A stretch of 64,000 nucleotides of DNA. It comes from Bact-08 sp964533215 (GTDB lineage: Bacteria; Bacteroidota; Bacteroidia; Bacteroidales; UBA932). A model generated the notes under the pieces. It searched no databases. It was given only the letters and a program-made list of their open reading frames with translations, and was not told the DNA's origin. Of this stretch, positions 17,830 through 25,419 are shown piece after piece. The stretch's first letter is position 1, and every line of letters starts with the position of its first letter. The stretch lies in contig CAZHLJ010000001.1 in NCBI GenBank assembly GCA_964533215.1, forward strand, positions 806,001-870,000, in the 5' to 3' direction. The position numbers and the translations under genes are program-made.

Positions 17830-19363
17830 GTACTCGTTTCAATTGTTGTTTGTATGCCTTTCGCTTATTTTGACGCTGAATCTTTCGGCAGATGAAAAAT
17901 CTTTGCAGGATGTAAGAATTCAGATAACGAAAGGTAGAGGAAGCATATATCAACTTTTAAATCATGTGTCGGAGCAATCCGGCTATTTGCTGATATATGA
18001 CAGCCAGCTTATTGACAACGATAAGATTGTAAAGGTGCCTAAAGGCATATACACGCTTAATGAGGCAATACTTAGGATTACAGGTAATGACCGTATCTCT
18101 ATACGAATTCTAGGGAACCATATTCTGCTGTACCTCCCTGAACAAGAAAAAGAAATAAAGGAGACAATACCAAATGCAGTTGAAAAAACAGATAAAACCA
18201 GATACTTTACAATTGAGGGGACTCTACGGGATCATCTCACAAGTGAACCGATAATTTATGGCTCCGTTGGCATAAGCGGCAACTCTTTCGGAACTATTTC
18301 AAACCAAAATGGAGAGTTCAAGCTTACACTTCCCGACTCTCTCTATAATTCTGTTATAAAGCTCTCTCATATAGGTTATATTACAAGGGAAGTTGAGTCC
18401 TCACTTTTAGCCGGCAGGCATATTGTCTTCTATATGGACCAAAAGGTTATCCCTCTTCAGGAAGTTGTGGTACGGGTTGTTGATCCATTACCGATAATAA
18501 AAGAGATGATGGACAGACGTAATGAGAATTATTCGACTGATCCAGTTTATATGACTGCTTTTTATAGAGAAGGAGTGGAATACAAGCATAGCACAAACTT
18601 AAGCGAGGCTGTCTTCGAAATCTATAAAACCGGATATCAGGACGGAGTTAACAGTGAGCAGGTAAAGTTGCTTAAAATGAGACAAATCAGCACTGTCGAT
18701 AAAAAAGATACATTGGCAGCCAAATTCAAATCCAGCGTGCATGCTTGTCAATTGCTGGATCTGCCAAAAAACCCACCTGAATTCCTTCAGCCGGAGAATA
18801 TGTCTCAATATTCATTTGTGCATACAGATATCACTAATATTGATGACCGTAGGGTATATGTCTTTTCCTTTGAACAGAATGACCTGATAACTGATCCGTT
18901 ATTTCGCGGGCAGCTTTTCGTTGATGCAGAAAACTTTGCCCTCATTAAAGCTCGTTTTGAAATAAACCCGGCATATGTGAGGAAGACAAAAAATATTTTC
19001 ATAGTCAAGAGAAGCCGCAATCTAGATGTTGTACCACAGAAAGTCGTCTATGAAGTTTCATACAAACCTGTCAACAATGTTTATTATATAAGTCATGTCC
19101 GTGGAGATTTGGAATTCAGAGTGAAGAAAAAAAACACACTTTTTGGTTCAAATCTGCACGCATGGTTTGAGATGGTGAATTGTAAAATTGATACTAAAGA
19201 TGTAAGACGATTCCAAAACAATGATAGGATTTCAACTCAGGATATTTTTTCAGAGACAAGGTTCTCCTATGACAAGGATTTTTGGGGTAACTTTAACGTA
19301 ATATTACCCGAAGAGAGGCTAATGGAGATCATCCGAAACTACAATTTTGGCCAAGAAAAGTAA
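17822..19363 (+). CDS. Exported STN plus CarboxypepD_reg protein, no barrel (paralogue 2)
   Basis: A 513-residue exported protein: signal peptide (about 1-24), STN-like domain (about 30-105), carboxypeptidase regulatory-like sandwich (about 128-210, VGISGNSFGTISNQNGEF), then the same region of about 300 residues as the product of 15131-16390 (FYREGVEYKHS, SEAVFEIYKTGYQDGV). The STN domain normally sits at the front of a TonB receptor and contacts the FecR anti-sigma factor; here it is attached to a soluble or surface protein with no plug or barrel. It overlaps the fecR-like gene by 8 bases, so the three form one operon. Likely a dedicated envelope signal protein; its ligand is unknown. Confidence 0.75.
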   Translation: MNKYSFQLLFVCLSLILTLNLSADEKSLQDVRIQITKGRGSIYQLLNHVSEQSGYLLIYDSQLIDNDKIVKVPKGIYTLNEAILRITGNDRISIRILGNHILLYLPEQEKEIKETIPNAVEKTDKTRYFTIEGTLRDHLTSEPIIYGSVGISGNSFGTISNQNGEFKLTLPDSLYNSVIKLSHIGYITREVESSLLAGRHIVFYMDQKVIPLQEVVVRVVDPLPIIKEMMDRRNENYSTDPVYMTAFYREGVEYKHSTNLSEAVFEIYKTGYQDGVNSEQVKLLKMRQISTVDKKDTLAAKFKSSVHACQLLDLPKNPPEFLQPENMSQYSFVHTDITNIDDRRVYVFSFEQNDLITDPLFRGQLFVDAENFALIKARFEINPAYVRKTKNIFIVKRSRNLDVVPQKVVYEVSYKPVNNVYYISHVRGDLEFRVKKKNTLFGSNLHAWFEMVNCKIDTKDVRRFQNNDRISTQDIFSETRFSYDKDFWGNFNVILPEERLMEIIRNYNFGQEK

Positions 19364-19405
19364 AATAAAAAAATCTGAAATATTTCGTATAATGAAAAAT
19401 TATTT

Positions 19406-19413
19406 TATATTTG
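19406..19413 (+). promoter_or_regulatory. -7 element TATATTTG
   Basis: Matches TAnnTTTG and lies 24 bases before the ATG at 19438, in the 74-base gap after the STN protein gene. It gives the HprK-like gene its own promoter. Confidence 0.55.
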
Positions 19414-19437
19414 TATGGGATAATTGATTTAAAATGA

Positions 19438-20352
19438 ATGAAAAACAAATTGCATTATAGGATTGCAGATCATTCGGTGGAAGTTTATTCCTATTTTCAG
19501 GATAAATTATCCAAGCTACTCCCCGGGTTTGAGAGTTTCGATGTTGACTCGGATAATACAGAACCATTGATACAGCTCTACAGAGACTTTGAATTTGATA
19601 CTTATGAGGAGGTAAATCGAAGGAAAGGTCAGATAATAATCCATAGATTTGATATGGAAAAAGATTACTGCACATTCAGCAAAATGGGGAGTAAATACTA
19701 TTTTACAATTGAAGACTGTGACGGAGATAGTATAATTGAGTTTGAAATGGAAATTGGTTCTCCAAGGGTGAGATGTAGAATGAAACCCGATTTTAAAGAC
19801 CGACAGATTTTCATGCCAAATCAAAATCAGCTTCAGCTCTCTTTGTGGATGGCACTTTCGTTTGCCGGTATCCCCAAGAAATTTTCGGCAGTAATTTCCT
19901 CTGTTGTAGTTTACAATAACAAAGCAATCATGTTTCTTGGTGAATCGGGAACAGGCAAAAACGCACATGCTAAATTGTGGTGTAGTCATATTTCTGAAAG
20001 TAAGCTGCTTAATGATGTCAGCCCGATCCTGAGTATAGATGGCGACACGCCGTATATCTACGGATCCCCTTGGAATGGTAAAGGAAGACGTTCTGTAAAC
20101 GAAAGATATCCCCTTGCAGCAGTTGTGCGCTTAAGAACTCATTACCGTAACCAGATAGAGCAGATGAACAAACTGGAGTCGTTTGGGGCTCTCTATTCTG
20201 CATTCCCACAATCCTATCTTAAGGACGAATACTTCGAAGAGCATATCTGCTCAATAATATCAAGGGTAATATCGACAACGCCGGTCTATTTGCTGCACTG
20301 CCTTCCGGACAAGGAGGCGGTGGAGATGGTGATGGATACCGTTAAACCATGA
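19438..20352 (+). CDS. HPr kinase/PEPCK-like ATP-binding protein
   Basis: A 304-residue protein whose C-terminal half resembles HPr kinase and PEP carboxykinase-type P-loop proteins. The loop reads FLGESGTGKNAHAKLW (about 163-178), close to the GxSGTGKSTHxxLW of Bacteroidota homologues but with Asn-Ala where Ser-Thr is usual. Downstream, LLNDVSPILSIDG and YGSPWNGKGRR match the Asp-containing and basic motifs of the fold. The N-terminal half (about 1-130) is a less conserved beta-rich region. Relatives act as small-molecule or peptide kinases, some in peptide-natural-product clusters, but no precursor peptide is apparent here. It stands alone behind its own promoter. Substrate unknown. Confidence 0.65.
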   Translation: MKNKLHYRIADHSVEVYSYFQDKLSKLLPGFESFDVDSDNTEPLIQLYRDFEFDTYEEVNRRKGQIIIHRFDMEKDYCTFSKMGSKYYFTIEDCDGDSIIEFEMEIGSPRVRCRMKPDFKDRQIFMPNQNQLQLSLWMALSFAGIPKKFSAVISSVVVYNNKAIMFLGESGTGKNAHAKLWCSHISESKLLNDVSPILSIDGDTPYIYGSPWNGKGRRSVNERYPLAAVVRLRTHYRNQIEQMNKLESFGALYSAFPQSYLKDEYFEEHICSIISRVISTTPVYLLHCLPDKEAVEMVMDTVKP

Positions 20353-20441
20353 TCTGTACATATCGGGCATTTTCGGCGTTTCACAGATTTCCTGACGGAA
20401 TAGAGCAAATATCTCTTGCATAACCTTCATCGTTTGATAAT

Positions 20442-20471
20442 TTTGCTCTCAATAACATTAACGCAAATTTG
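20442..20471 (+). promoter_or_regulatory. Probable promoter TTTG-N18-CAAATTTG
   Basis: A -33-like TTTG (20442-20445) is 18 bases before CAAATTTG (20464-20471), one mismatch from TAnnTTTG. The ATG at 20473 follows at once, so the transcript would be nearly leaderless. Confidence 0.4.
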
Positions 20472-20472
20472 T

Positions 20473-21213
20473 ATGAAAGTATTAGACAAGGGGCGCAGCA
20501 CCCGGCACGGCGGATTGAATATTGTCGTAGTTGCTGCAATATTTATTTTTGTAGGGATTTTATTTTTGGGGCGGAATCTGGGCTTTGTGGATTATGGGGT
20601 TTTCAGGATATTTGTATCATGGCAGATGCTTCTTATTGTTATAGGATTAGTCTCTTTGACCAAAAGACAGTCCTCAAGCGGCATAATATTGATAGGAGTC
20701 GGAGCCTTTTTTCTGATTCCTCGTATAATGGGTGTTGGACACGAATGGATAGGTACATATTGGCCCCTGGTTTTTGTGCTGATAGGAATATTGCTTTTGT
20801 TCAGGCTTTTCAGACCGGAAAGAGCGTGTCCTTGCCTAGGGAATTTTGCTCAGGAGACCTCTTATTCAACTGAAAAGGGTTTTGTGAATTCTGTCAATAC
20901 TTTTGGTTCAGTGAGACAGATAGTACTGGATCCTGTTTTCAAAGGGGCAAAAATTTCAAACACCTTTGGTGGGACCATACTTGACCTTAGACATACAGTG
21001 TTGGAAGCTCAGGAGACATTTATAGATGTGGACTGCACATTTGGCGGAATTGAAATCTATGTTCCAAGCAATTGGAATATAGATATAAAAACACAGAATC
21101 TGGCAGGAGGGAGTGATGATAAGCGCTATCGTTCGAGAGATGTTATTGATAGTGAACATAAACTTATTTTACGAGGGAACATTACCTTCGGAGGACTTGA
21201 AATCAAAAGTTGA
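20473..21213 (+). CDS. LiaF-like/DUF5668 membrane protein
   Basis: About 246 residues: a cluster of about four hydrophobic segments between residues 10 and 120 (IVVVAAIFIFVGILFLGRN, SSGIILIGVGAFFLIPR, WPLVFVLIGILLLF), as in LiaI/LiaF-like proteins, then a soluble beta-strand-rich tail (NTFGGTILDLRHTVL, DCTFGGIEIYVPSNW, NITFGGLEIKS) of the cell-wall-active antibiotic response type. A TTG-started longer reading begins at 20416, but the ATG at 20473 precedes the conserved part. It overlaps the LytTR membrane regulator by one base (TGATG), so the pair probably senses envelope stress together. Family assignment is good; the role is inferred. Confidence 0.75.
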   Translation: MKVLDKGRSTRHGGLNIVVVAAIFIFVGILFLGRNLGFVDYGVFRIFVSWQMLLIVIGLVSLTKRQSSSGIILIGVGAFFLIPRIMGVGHEWIGTYWPLVFVLIGILLLFRLFRPERACPCLGNFAQETSYSTEKGFVNSVNTFGSVRQIVLDPVFKGAKISNTFGGTILDLRHTVLEAQETFIDVDCTFGGIEIYVPSNWNIDIKTQNLAGGSDDKRYRSRDVIDSEHKLILRGNITFGGLEIKS

Positions 21214-21998
21214 TGATGAGTCCGCATCCTTTATCTGAGTCATATCTGAAAAGTACAGGTGGAATAGTTGTCGCTGTTATTGCGGCAACTATTCTTAGTT
21301 ATCTTTTGGCTTTTTACTCCGCAGCAGATATTTCAACTTCAATTGTAATAAGTTCTCTATATATTTTCTTGTTGTCAATTGCCGGCTATATATGCTGGAA
21401 TCTCTTGAGCTACCTAAAGACTTTTTTTTCAGAGATTTTCTTATTGGTGGTAGTTCAATTATTATGTATCGCAGGTATGGTAGCAACTTTGTTTGTAGCA
21501 GAACCATATTCACCGGTGATATTAAAAGGCGTAATTCCTCTGTGCCTTGCATTTGGATCTTTATGCTTTATTATCCTTATCCAGTGGTACAGGGCGATAA
21601 TTTGTAAGGAGCTGATGCAACAGATGGAAGATAACATGCGGAATGAAATACCTAAATCTGAGAAGGTGGAGGTTTTAGATAAAATTTCCGTAAAAGAGGG
21701 CTCTCAGATACATATTGTACGTCTGGAGGAGCTGCTTTACATACAGGCTTATGGGGATTATGTATTGCTTTATACTAATAAAGGAAGGTTTTTGAAGGAG
21801 CAGACAATGAAATTTTTTGAGAATCACCTACCTATGTCATTTATCAGAATACACAGGTCATGTATAGTCAATTCGGAAATGATAGCACGAGTTGAACTTT
21901 TTGGAAAAGAGAGTTACAATGTCTATTTGAATAATGGGGTGACACTCAAGGCTAGTACAACAGGATACAGGCTTCTGAAAGAAAAACTTTATCTATAA
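21213..21998 (+). CDS. Membrane-anchored LytTR transcriptional regulator
   Basis: About 261 residues with four predicted membrane helices in the first 130 (for example VVAVIAATILSYLLAFY and FFSEIFLLVVVQLLCIAG), a linker, and a C-terminal LytTR DNA-binding domain (about 160-260; LEELLYIQAYGDYVLLYT, FIRIHRSCIVNSEMIARVE). There is no receiver domain, so it is not a classic response regulator: signal sensing is probably direct in the membrane or through the LiaF-like partner encoded just upstream. The start is ATG 21213 or 21216; a TTG at 21210 is less likely. Confidence 0.85.
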   Translation: MMSPHPLSESYLKSTGGIVVAVIAATILSYLLAFYSAADISTSIVISSLYIFLLSIAGYICWNLLSYLKTFFSEIFLLVVVQLLCIAGMVATLFVAEPYSPVILKGVIPLCLAFGSLCFIILIQWYRAIICKELMQQMEDNMRNEIPKSEKVEVLDKISVKEGSQIHIVRLEELLYIQAYGDYVLLYTNKGRFLKEQTMKFFENHLPMSFIRIHRSCIVNSEMIARVELFGKESYNVYLNNGVTLKASTTGYRLLKEKLYL

Positions 21999-22057
21999 TT
22001 TCTGTTCTCATTAAACCTTTTACGACAACCGCTGTCTTATTAACAAACAATCTTTAA

Positions 22058-22483
22058 ATGATTAGAAGGACAACGGCGTTTTGTTTCATTCTCCTTGCCA
22101 ATATTATATTATTGGTTCAAGTCGCTGTCCCGTTTCAACTAAAGTGTAGAAATTGTGAGAGAAGGTGTAGCTATCACTTTGTCTGTGATGCAAAAAAACA
22201 TTCAGAAACTAATCAAAACAAAAGTAAAGGCTGCAAAAAAAGATGCAATTTCTGTATCTTGAAGCAAGCGGCTGTATTTCCCCCTAACTCTGACAGACCG
22301 GAGAGCAGATGGCTGAAATTTCCTAATAATCATCATGGTTTTCAAGGTGTTTTATCTGATTTGCAGTTGGAGACCTATATCTCCATGTCTGCTTCAAATG
22401 CAGACCCTCCACCATTGATTACATCATCTCACTCGCATTTTATAAACTCAGTAAAAGGATTACGTGCTCCTCCAGTGGCTTAA
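22058..22483 (+). CDS. Small exported Cys-rich protein ending in RAPP
   Basis: A 141-residue protein I do not recognise by name. It has an N-terminal hydrophobic segment (about 8-26), then seven cysteines between residues 30 and 66 in the order C-x2-C-x3-C-x5-C and later C-x3-C-x2-C, with basic residues between them. A His-containing tail (NNHHGF, SSHSHF) ends in LRAPPVA. The RAPP end resembles short periplasmic proteins found in metal-related loci (DUF2946/CopL-like), but homology is uncertain. A metal- or thiol-binding role is plausible. The next gene, 70 bases on, is a His-rich exported protein. It has no close promoter consensus. Confidence 0.6.
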   Translation: MIRRTTAFCFILLANIILLVQVAVPFQLKCRNCERRCSYHFVCDAKKHSETNQNKSKGCKKRCNFCILKQAAVFPPNSDRPESRWLKFPNNHHGFQGVLSDLQLETYISMSASNADPPPLITSSHSHFINSVKGLRAPPVA

Positions 22484-22553
22484 GCTTTTGGATTCCAATA
22501 AGTACAAGTTTTAATTAATTACGACTCCTTTTAACAACAATAAAAACAATAAA

Positions 22554-23288
22554 ATGAAAAAGATATTACTATTTTCTTGCATGATATTAATGGTGCTAGG
22601 CGCCAAAAACGCAGCATTTGCACAAACCAAGGAACAGGAAGCTGAAATTTCCTCAGACGTTCCAGAACTAAGAGCTTTCCATACAATAATATATCCTTTG
22701 TGGCATAAGGCATATCCTGCAAAAGACTTTGCTGCCATAAAAAGTTTTGTTCCACAGATCAAAGCAAACATGGAGAAGATGAACAGTGCGAAACTTCCAG
22801 GCATCCTTAGAGACAAAGAGGCTCAGTGGAAGGAACAACTTGTGAAATTCAACGCAATGGCAGATACTTACTACAAAGCTTGCGCAGATAACAACGAAGA
22901 GGGAATGCTTAAAGCTGCTGAAAACTTCCACAGAGGATATGAGGCTATGAACAGAGTTGTAAAACCTTTCGTTCCTGAGATGGATGCTTATCACCAGACA
23001 CTTTACGTAATTTACCACAAACTGAATACAGAAAAAGATTACAAGGCAATTTCTGCTCTAATGGATAAGTTCATTGCTCAGGCAGAAGCTCTTCCAAAGA
23101 CAGATATGGTTAAGTTGGAAAAACGTCTTAAGGATAAGACTCCTAAATACAGTGTAGCTGTGAAAGAGATCTACGACAACACCGTGGCTCTGAAGGCAGC
23201 ACTTGGCAAGAAAAGTGCAAAGGAGAAAGCAGCTGCTGTAGAGACTCTACACACTTCTTATAAAAAATTGGAAGCTGTTTTTGAATAA
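22554..23288 (+). CDS. Exported helical His-motif protein with internal duplication
   Basis: A 244-residue protein with a clear signal peptide (cleavage after AAFAQ, near residue 24). The mature part is helical and made of two repeats of about 100 residues. Each begins with VPE(L/M)xA(F/Y)H and a second His four helical positions later (AFHTIIYPLWHKAY and AYHQTLYVIYHKLN), and each ends with a third His (ENFHRGYEAM and ETLHTSYKKL). Such regularly spaced histidines suggest metal or haem binding in a helical bundle, but I recognise no named family. It is followed by a good terminator. It may act with the Cys-rich protein upstream. Confidence 0.7.
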   Translation: MKKILLFSCMILMVLGAKNAAFAQTKEQEAEISSDVPELRAFHTIIYPLWHKAYPAKDFAAIKSFVPQIKANMEKMNSAKLPGILRDKEAQWKEQLVKFNAMADTYYKACADNNEEGMLKAAENFHRGYEAMNRVVKPFVPEMDAYHQTLYVIYHKLNTEKDYKAISALMDKFIAQAEALPKTDMVKLEKRLKDKTPKYSVAVKEIYDNTVALKAALGKKSAKEKAAAVETLHTSYKKLEAVFE

Positions 23289-23327
23289 TTTAACCCCTGA
23301 AAATTAGCAGGCTAACCCCCTGAAGCT

Positions 23328-23367
23328 AAACCTGATTGATTGGTAAAACATTCAGTCAGGTTTTTTT
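23328..23367 (+). terminator. Rho-independent terminator
   Basis: AACCTGATTGA pairs with TCAGTCAGGTT (one mismatch) and is followed by seven T. It ends the transcript of the His-motif protein and overlaps the 3' end of the convergent DUF5131 gene. Confidence 0.7.
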
Positions 23368-24093
23368 ATACCTATTCTTCATGGTATCCAGACCTGCCCT
23401 GGCGGCCTGGGAATGTTGAAATCTACGGTTAATCCGATATACTTTTCCATCTTTTAACAGTCTGGCACCTGTCTGATGAAAATGAAACGGAATGCCATGA
23501 GCCAGGCATTGCCTGCTGATATCCAAAACCCATTCGTAGTCCATCACTCGGGACTCATTGCCCGATTCACCTCCAAGCCAGAGTTCGCAGATCTCATTCG
23601 CCAGGTAAGGCTCCAGATTCATTGCACTTAAAAGAGGCTCGCAGATTATGTGCTTATGCTTTATAGGAGCTTGCAGGAAGATGGGCAGACGTATATCCGC
23701 CATCTGCTGATTTTCGACGGTGCAGCCTATCTCTACATTTTCGTAGCCATCGCCCCAGTCCTCCGGAAGGCATAGATGAAACCTCTCAATCCGTTTGGTC
23801 AGAATAATAAATGTGAGGTCTTTCCGGCATCTTATCATCGCCCATACTTCATTACGCCAATCATCAGCATCGTCTACAAAAAAGTCGGAGGTGAAACATG
23901 CATAGACCAACTCTCCGGATGGAATCTTATATCTGCCATCACGCAGACGCTTTATGGGAAGATTGAAGTTGGCTGTCTTTGTGACTATGCTGCTGTCCTT
24001 CTCGTGCATGGCATCCTGCCGGTAAACATAACAGTGACGGCACCCTTCGCTATACTTGTGGCAACCGTGCCATGGATTCCAGACTACACCCAT
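23356..24093 (-). CDS. DUF5131 family protein (phage Gp37/Gp68-like)
   Basis: About 245 residues. The N-terminal signature VVWNPWHGCHKYSEGCRHCY matches the DUF5131 family, known from phage and bacterial genomes, with three close cysteines reminiscent of radical-SAM proteins though the classic C-x3-C-x2-C is not present. Later blocks (CTVENQQMADIRLP, LWLGGESGNESR, HFHQTGARL) also fit. A longer reading to 24153 overlaps the upstream methyltransferase by 50 bases. The ATG at 24093 sits 10 bases after that gene's stop and begins right before the conserved block, so I choose it. The biochemical role is unknown; a tRNA or nucleotide modification has been suspected for the fold. Confidence 0.8.
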   Translation of the reverse strand: MGVVWNPWHGCHKYSEGCRHCYVYRQDAMHEKDSSIVTKTANFNLPIKRLRDGRYKIPSGELVYACFTSDFFVDDADDWRNEVWAMIRCRKDLTFIILTKRIERFHLCLPEDWGDGYENVEIGCTVENQQMADIRLPIFLQAPIKHKHIICEPLLSAMNLEPYLANEICELWLGGESGNESRVMDYEWVLDISRQCLAHGIPFHFHQTGARLLKDGKVYRINRRFQHSQAARAGLDTMKNRYKKT

Positions 24094-24103
24094 TTTAAAT
24101 TCA

Positions 24104-24775
24104 TTACCAAACGTAAGGAAGGATTTTGTATCGTGTTTTCTCTGAATATTCAATATAGCCCTTCAATTCGTCTTTTAAAGTCATATCCTCCATATTTGTC
24201 CGTATAATAATCAGTAGAATGGAGGCAAATATCGGAATTATGCTCCATAATGAGCCAAACAGTAATGGAAATCCTGACAATTGAATAATTGAGCCCAGAT
24301 AGGCCGGATGCCTGACCACTTTGTATAATCCAGTCTCACAGACAATATGATTCCTGTCTGTCTGGATCCTGACAGTGCTTGAGAAAAACCGATTCTGCTT
24401 CTGAGCAATAAGAAACAGCAATTGACCCGATACAGTCAGAATTATCCCTGACATATATATGCCCCAATGAAAATCAGGTGACCAGTGATAACGGCCGGAA
24501 TCCAGCCCTGCAATTACATACATCGCGATTGTAACGAGGAAGGATAGTCCCAGAATTCTCTTATCCCAGCTCTTGGTATTTTCACCAGGTCTGGAACGTT
24601 CTTTCATCAACTCGGGGTCTATTCTCAGAATAGTGTAATTTAAAAATATCATGACAAGGCCAATCGACACATAAGTCAGTCCTTGCCAATAGACAATCCT
24701 CCCGGCACTTGCAAATAAGATTGCAAAGAATGAAAGCGAGCCAATAATTTGTTTGATCATATATTTTGCTTTCAC
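24104..24775 (-). CDS. Isoprenylcysteine carboxyl methyltransferase (ICMT)-family membrane protein
   Basis: A 223-residue integral membrane protein with about five hydrophobic segments. The C-terminal motif RHPAYLGSIIQLSGFPLLFG and the later EDMTLKDELKGYIEYSEKTR are the SAM-binding signature of the ICMT/phospholipid methyltransferase superfamily. Bacterial members methylate small lipophilic or thiol substrates, and the substrate cannot be told here. The DUF5131 gene follows 10 bases downstream, so the two are probably co-transcribed; an ATG at 24760 (MIKQIIG) is an alternative start. Confidence 0.8.
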   Translation of the reverse strand: MKAKYMIKQIIGSLSFFAILFASAGRIVYWQGLTYVSIGLVMIFLNYTILRIDPELMKERSRPGENTKSWDKRILGLSFLVTIAMYVIAGLDSGRYHWSPDFHWGIYMSGIILTVSGQLLFLIAQKQNRFFSSTVRIQTDRNHIVCETGLYKVVRHPAYLGSIIQLSGFPLLFGSLWSIIPIFASILLIIIRTNMEDMTLKDELKGYIEYSEKTRYKILPYVW

Positions 24776-24789
24776 AACTCAAGCGTTAC

Positions 24790-25314
24790 TTATTTCAACT
24801 TGTTATCTAGCTTTAATATATTGATTAATCTTGCATCATTTCTTTTGTCCGGGATAATCTGACCCTGAAGCAGGCCAGGATAACCAAGACTGACTTCCAT
24901 AGCCTTCCTGAAACTTGTCATAATCGGGTCAATCACAACCCAATCACAAGAGGCAGATGAGTAGCTTGGCCAGAAATACCCAGTGTAGACCAACGTGCCA
25001 TTGGCCATAACCGCAAATGCCAGACCATGCAAAGGGAGATTAAGTTTTTCAATAGCCTTTTTAGCCCTGTCACTCAGTTGGTAAGTAAATTCAGACGAGT
25101 CATAGGACAAAATGTCCGAGTAATATATCAATGGAGAACTTTGTGTAATTACCGAACTTTCATTTATCTGGTAGGAATTGCCAACCTTTGAAAAAGATTC
25201 AAGCAAATAAACCTCAATCTTACCTTTTGAGTTTGGAAGATCCTCGTTTTTCTCGCATCCAAATGCCACCAAAGCGAGTAGTGCAATAACAGAATAAAAT
25301 AGTTTTGTTTTCAT
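24790..25314 (-). CDS. Hypothetical lipoprotein
   Basis: A 174-residue exported lipoprotein with a lipobox ending in Cys 20 (ALVAFGCEK). The mature part begins with a possible beta strand (KGKIEVYLLESF) and contains a VMANGTLVYTGYFWP block and one further Cys. I do not recognise the family. It sits between a metalloprotease-like gene and an ICMT gene on the same strand, 14 bases before the latter, so it may be expressed with it. Confidence 0.7.
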   Translation of the reverse strand: MKTKLFYSVIALLALVAFGCEKNEDLPNSKGKIEVYLLESFSKVGNSYQINESSVITQSSPLIYYSDILSYDSSEFTYQLSDRAKKAIEKLNLPLHGLAFAVMANGTLVYTGYFWPSYSSASCDWVVIDPIMTSFRKAMEVSLGYPGLLQGQIIPDKRNDARLINILKLDNKLK

Positions 25315-25419
25315 AGTAGTCTATTATTTAATTCAGTGTGGTGAATTTAAGAAAAAAATGTGGATTAATTGTTATATTTTATTGTCGTAATATTGTCAAA
25401 ATCTGCATCATCGGTACGG

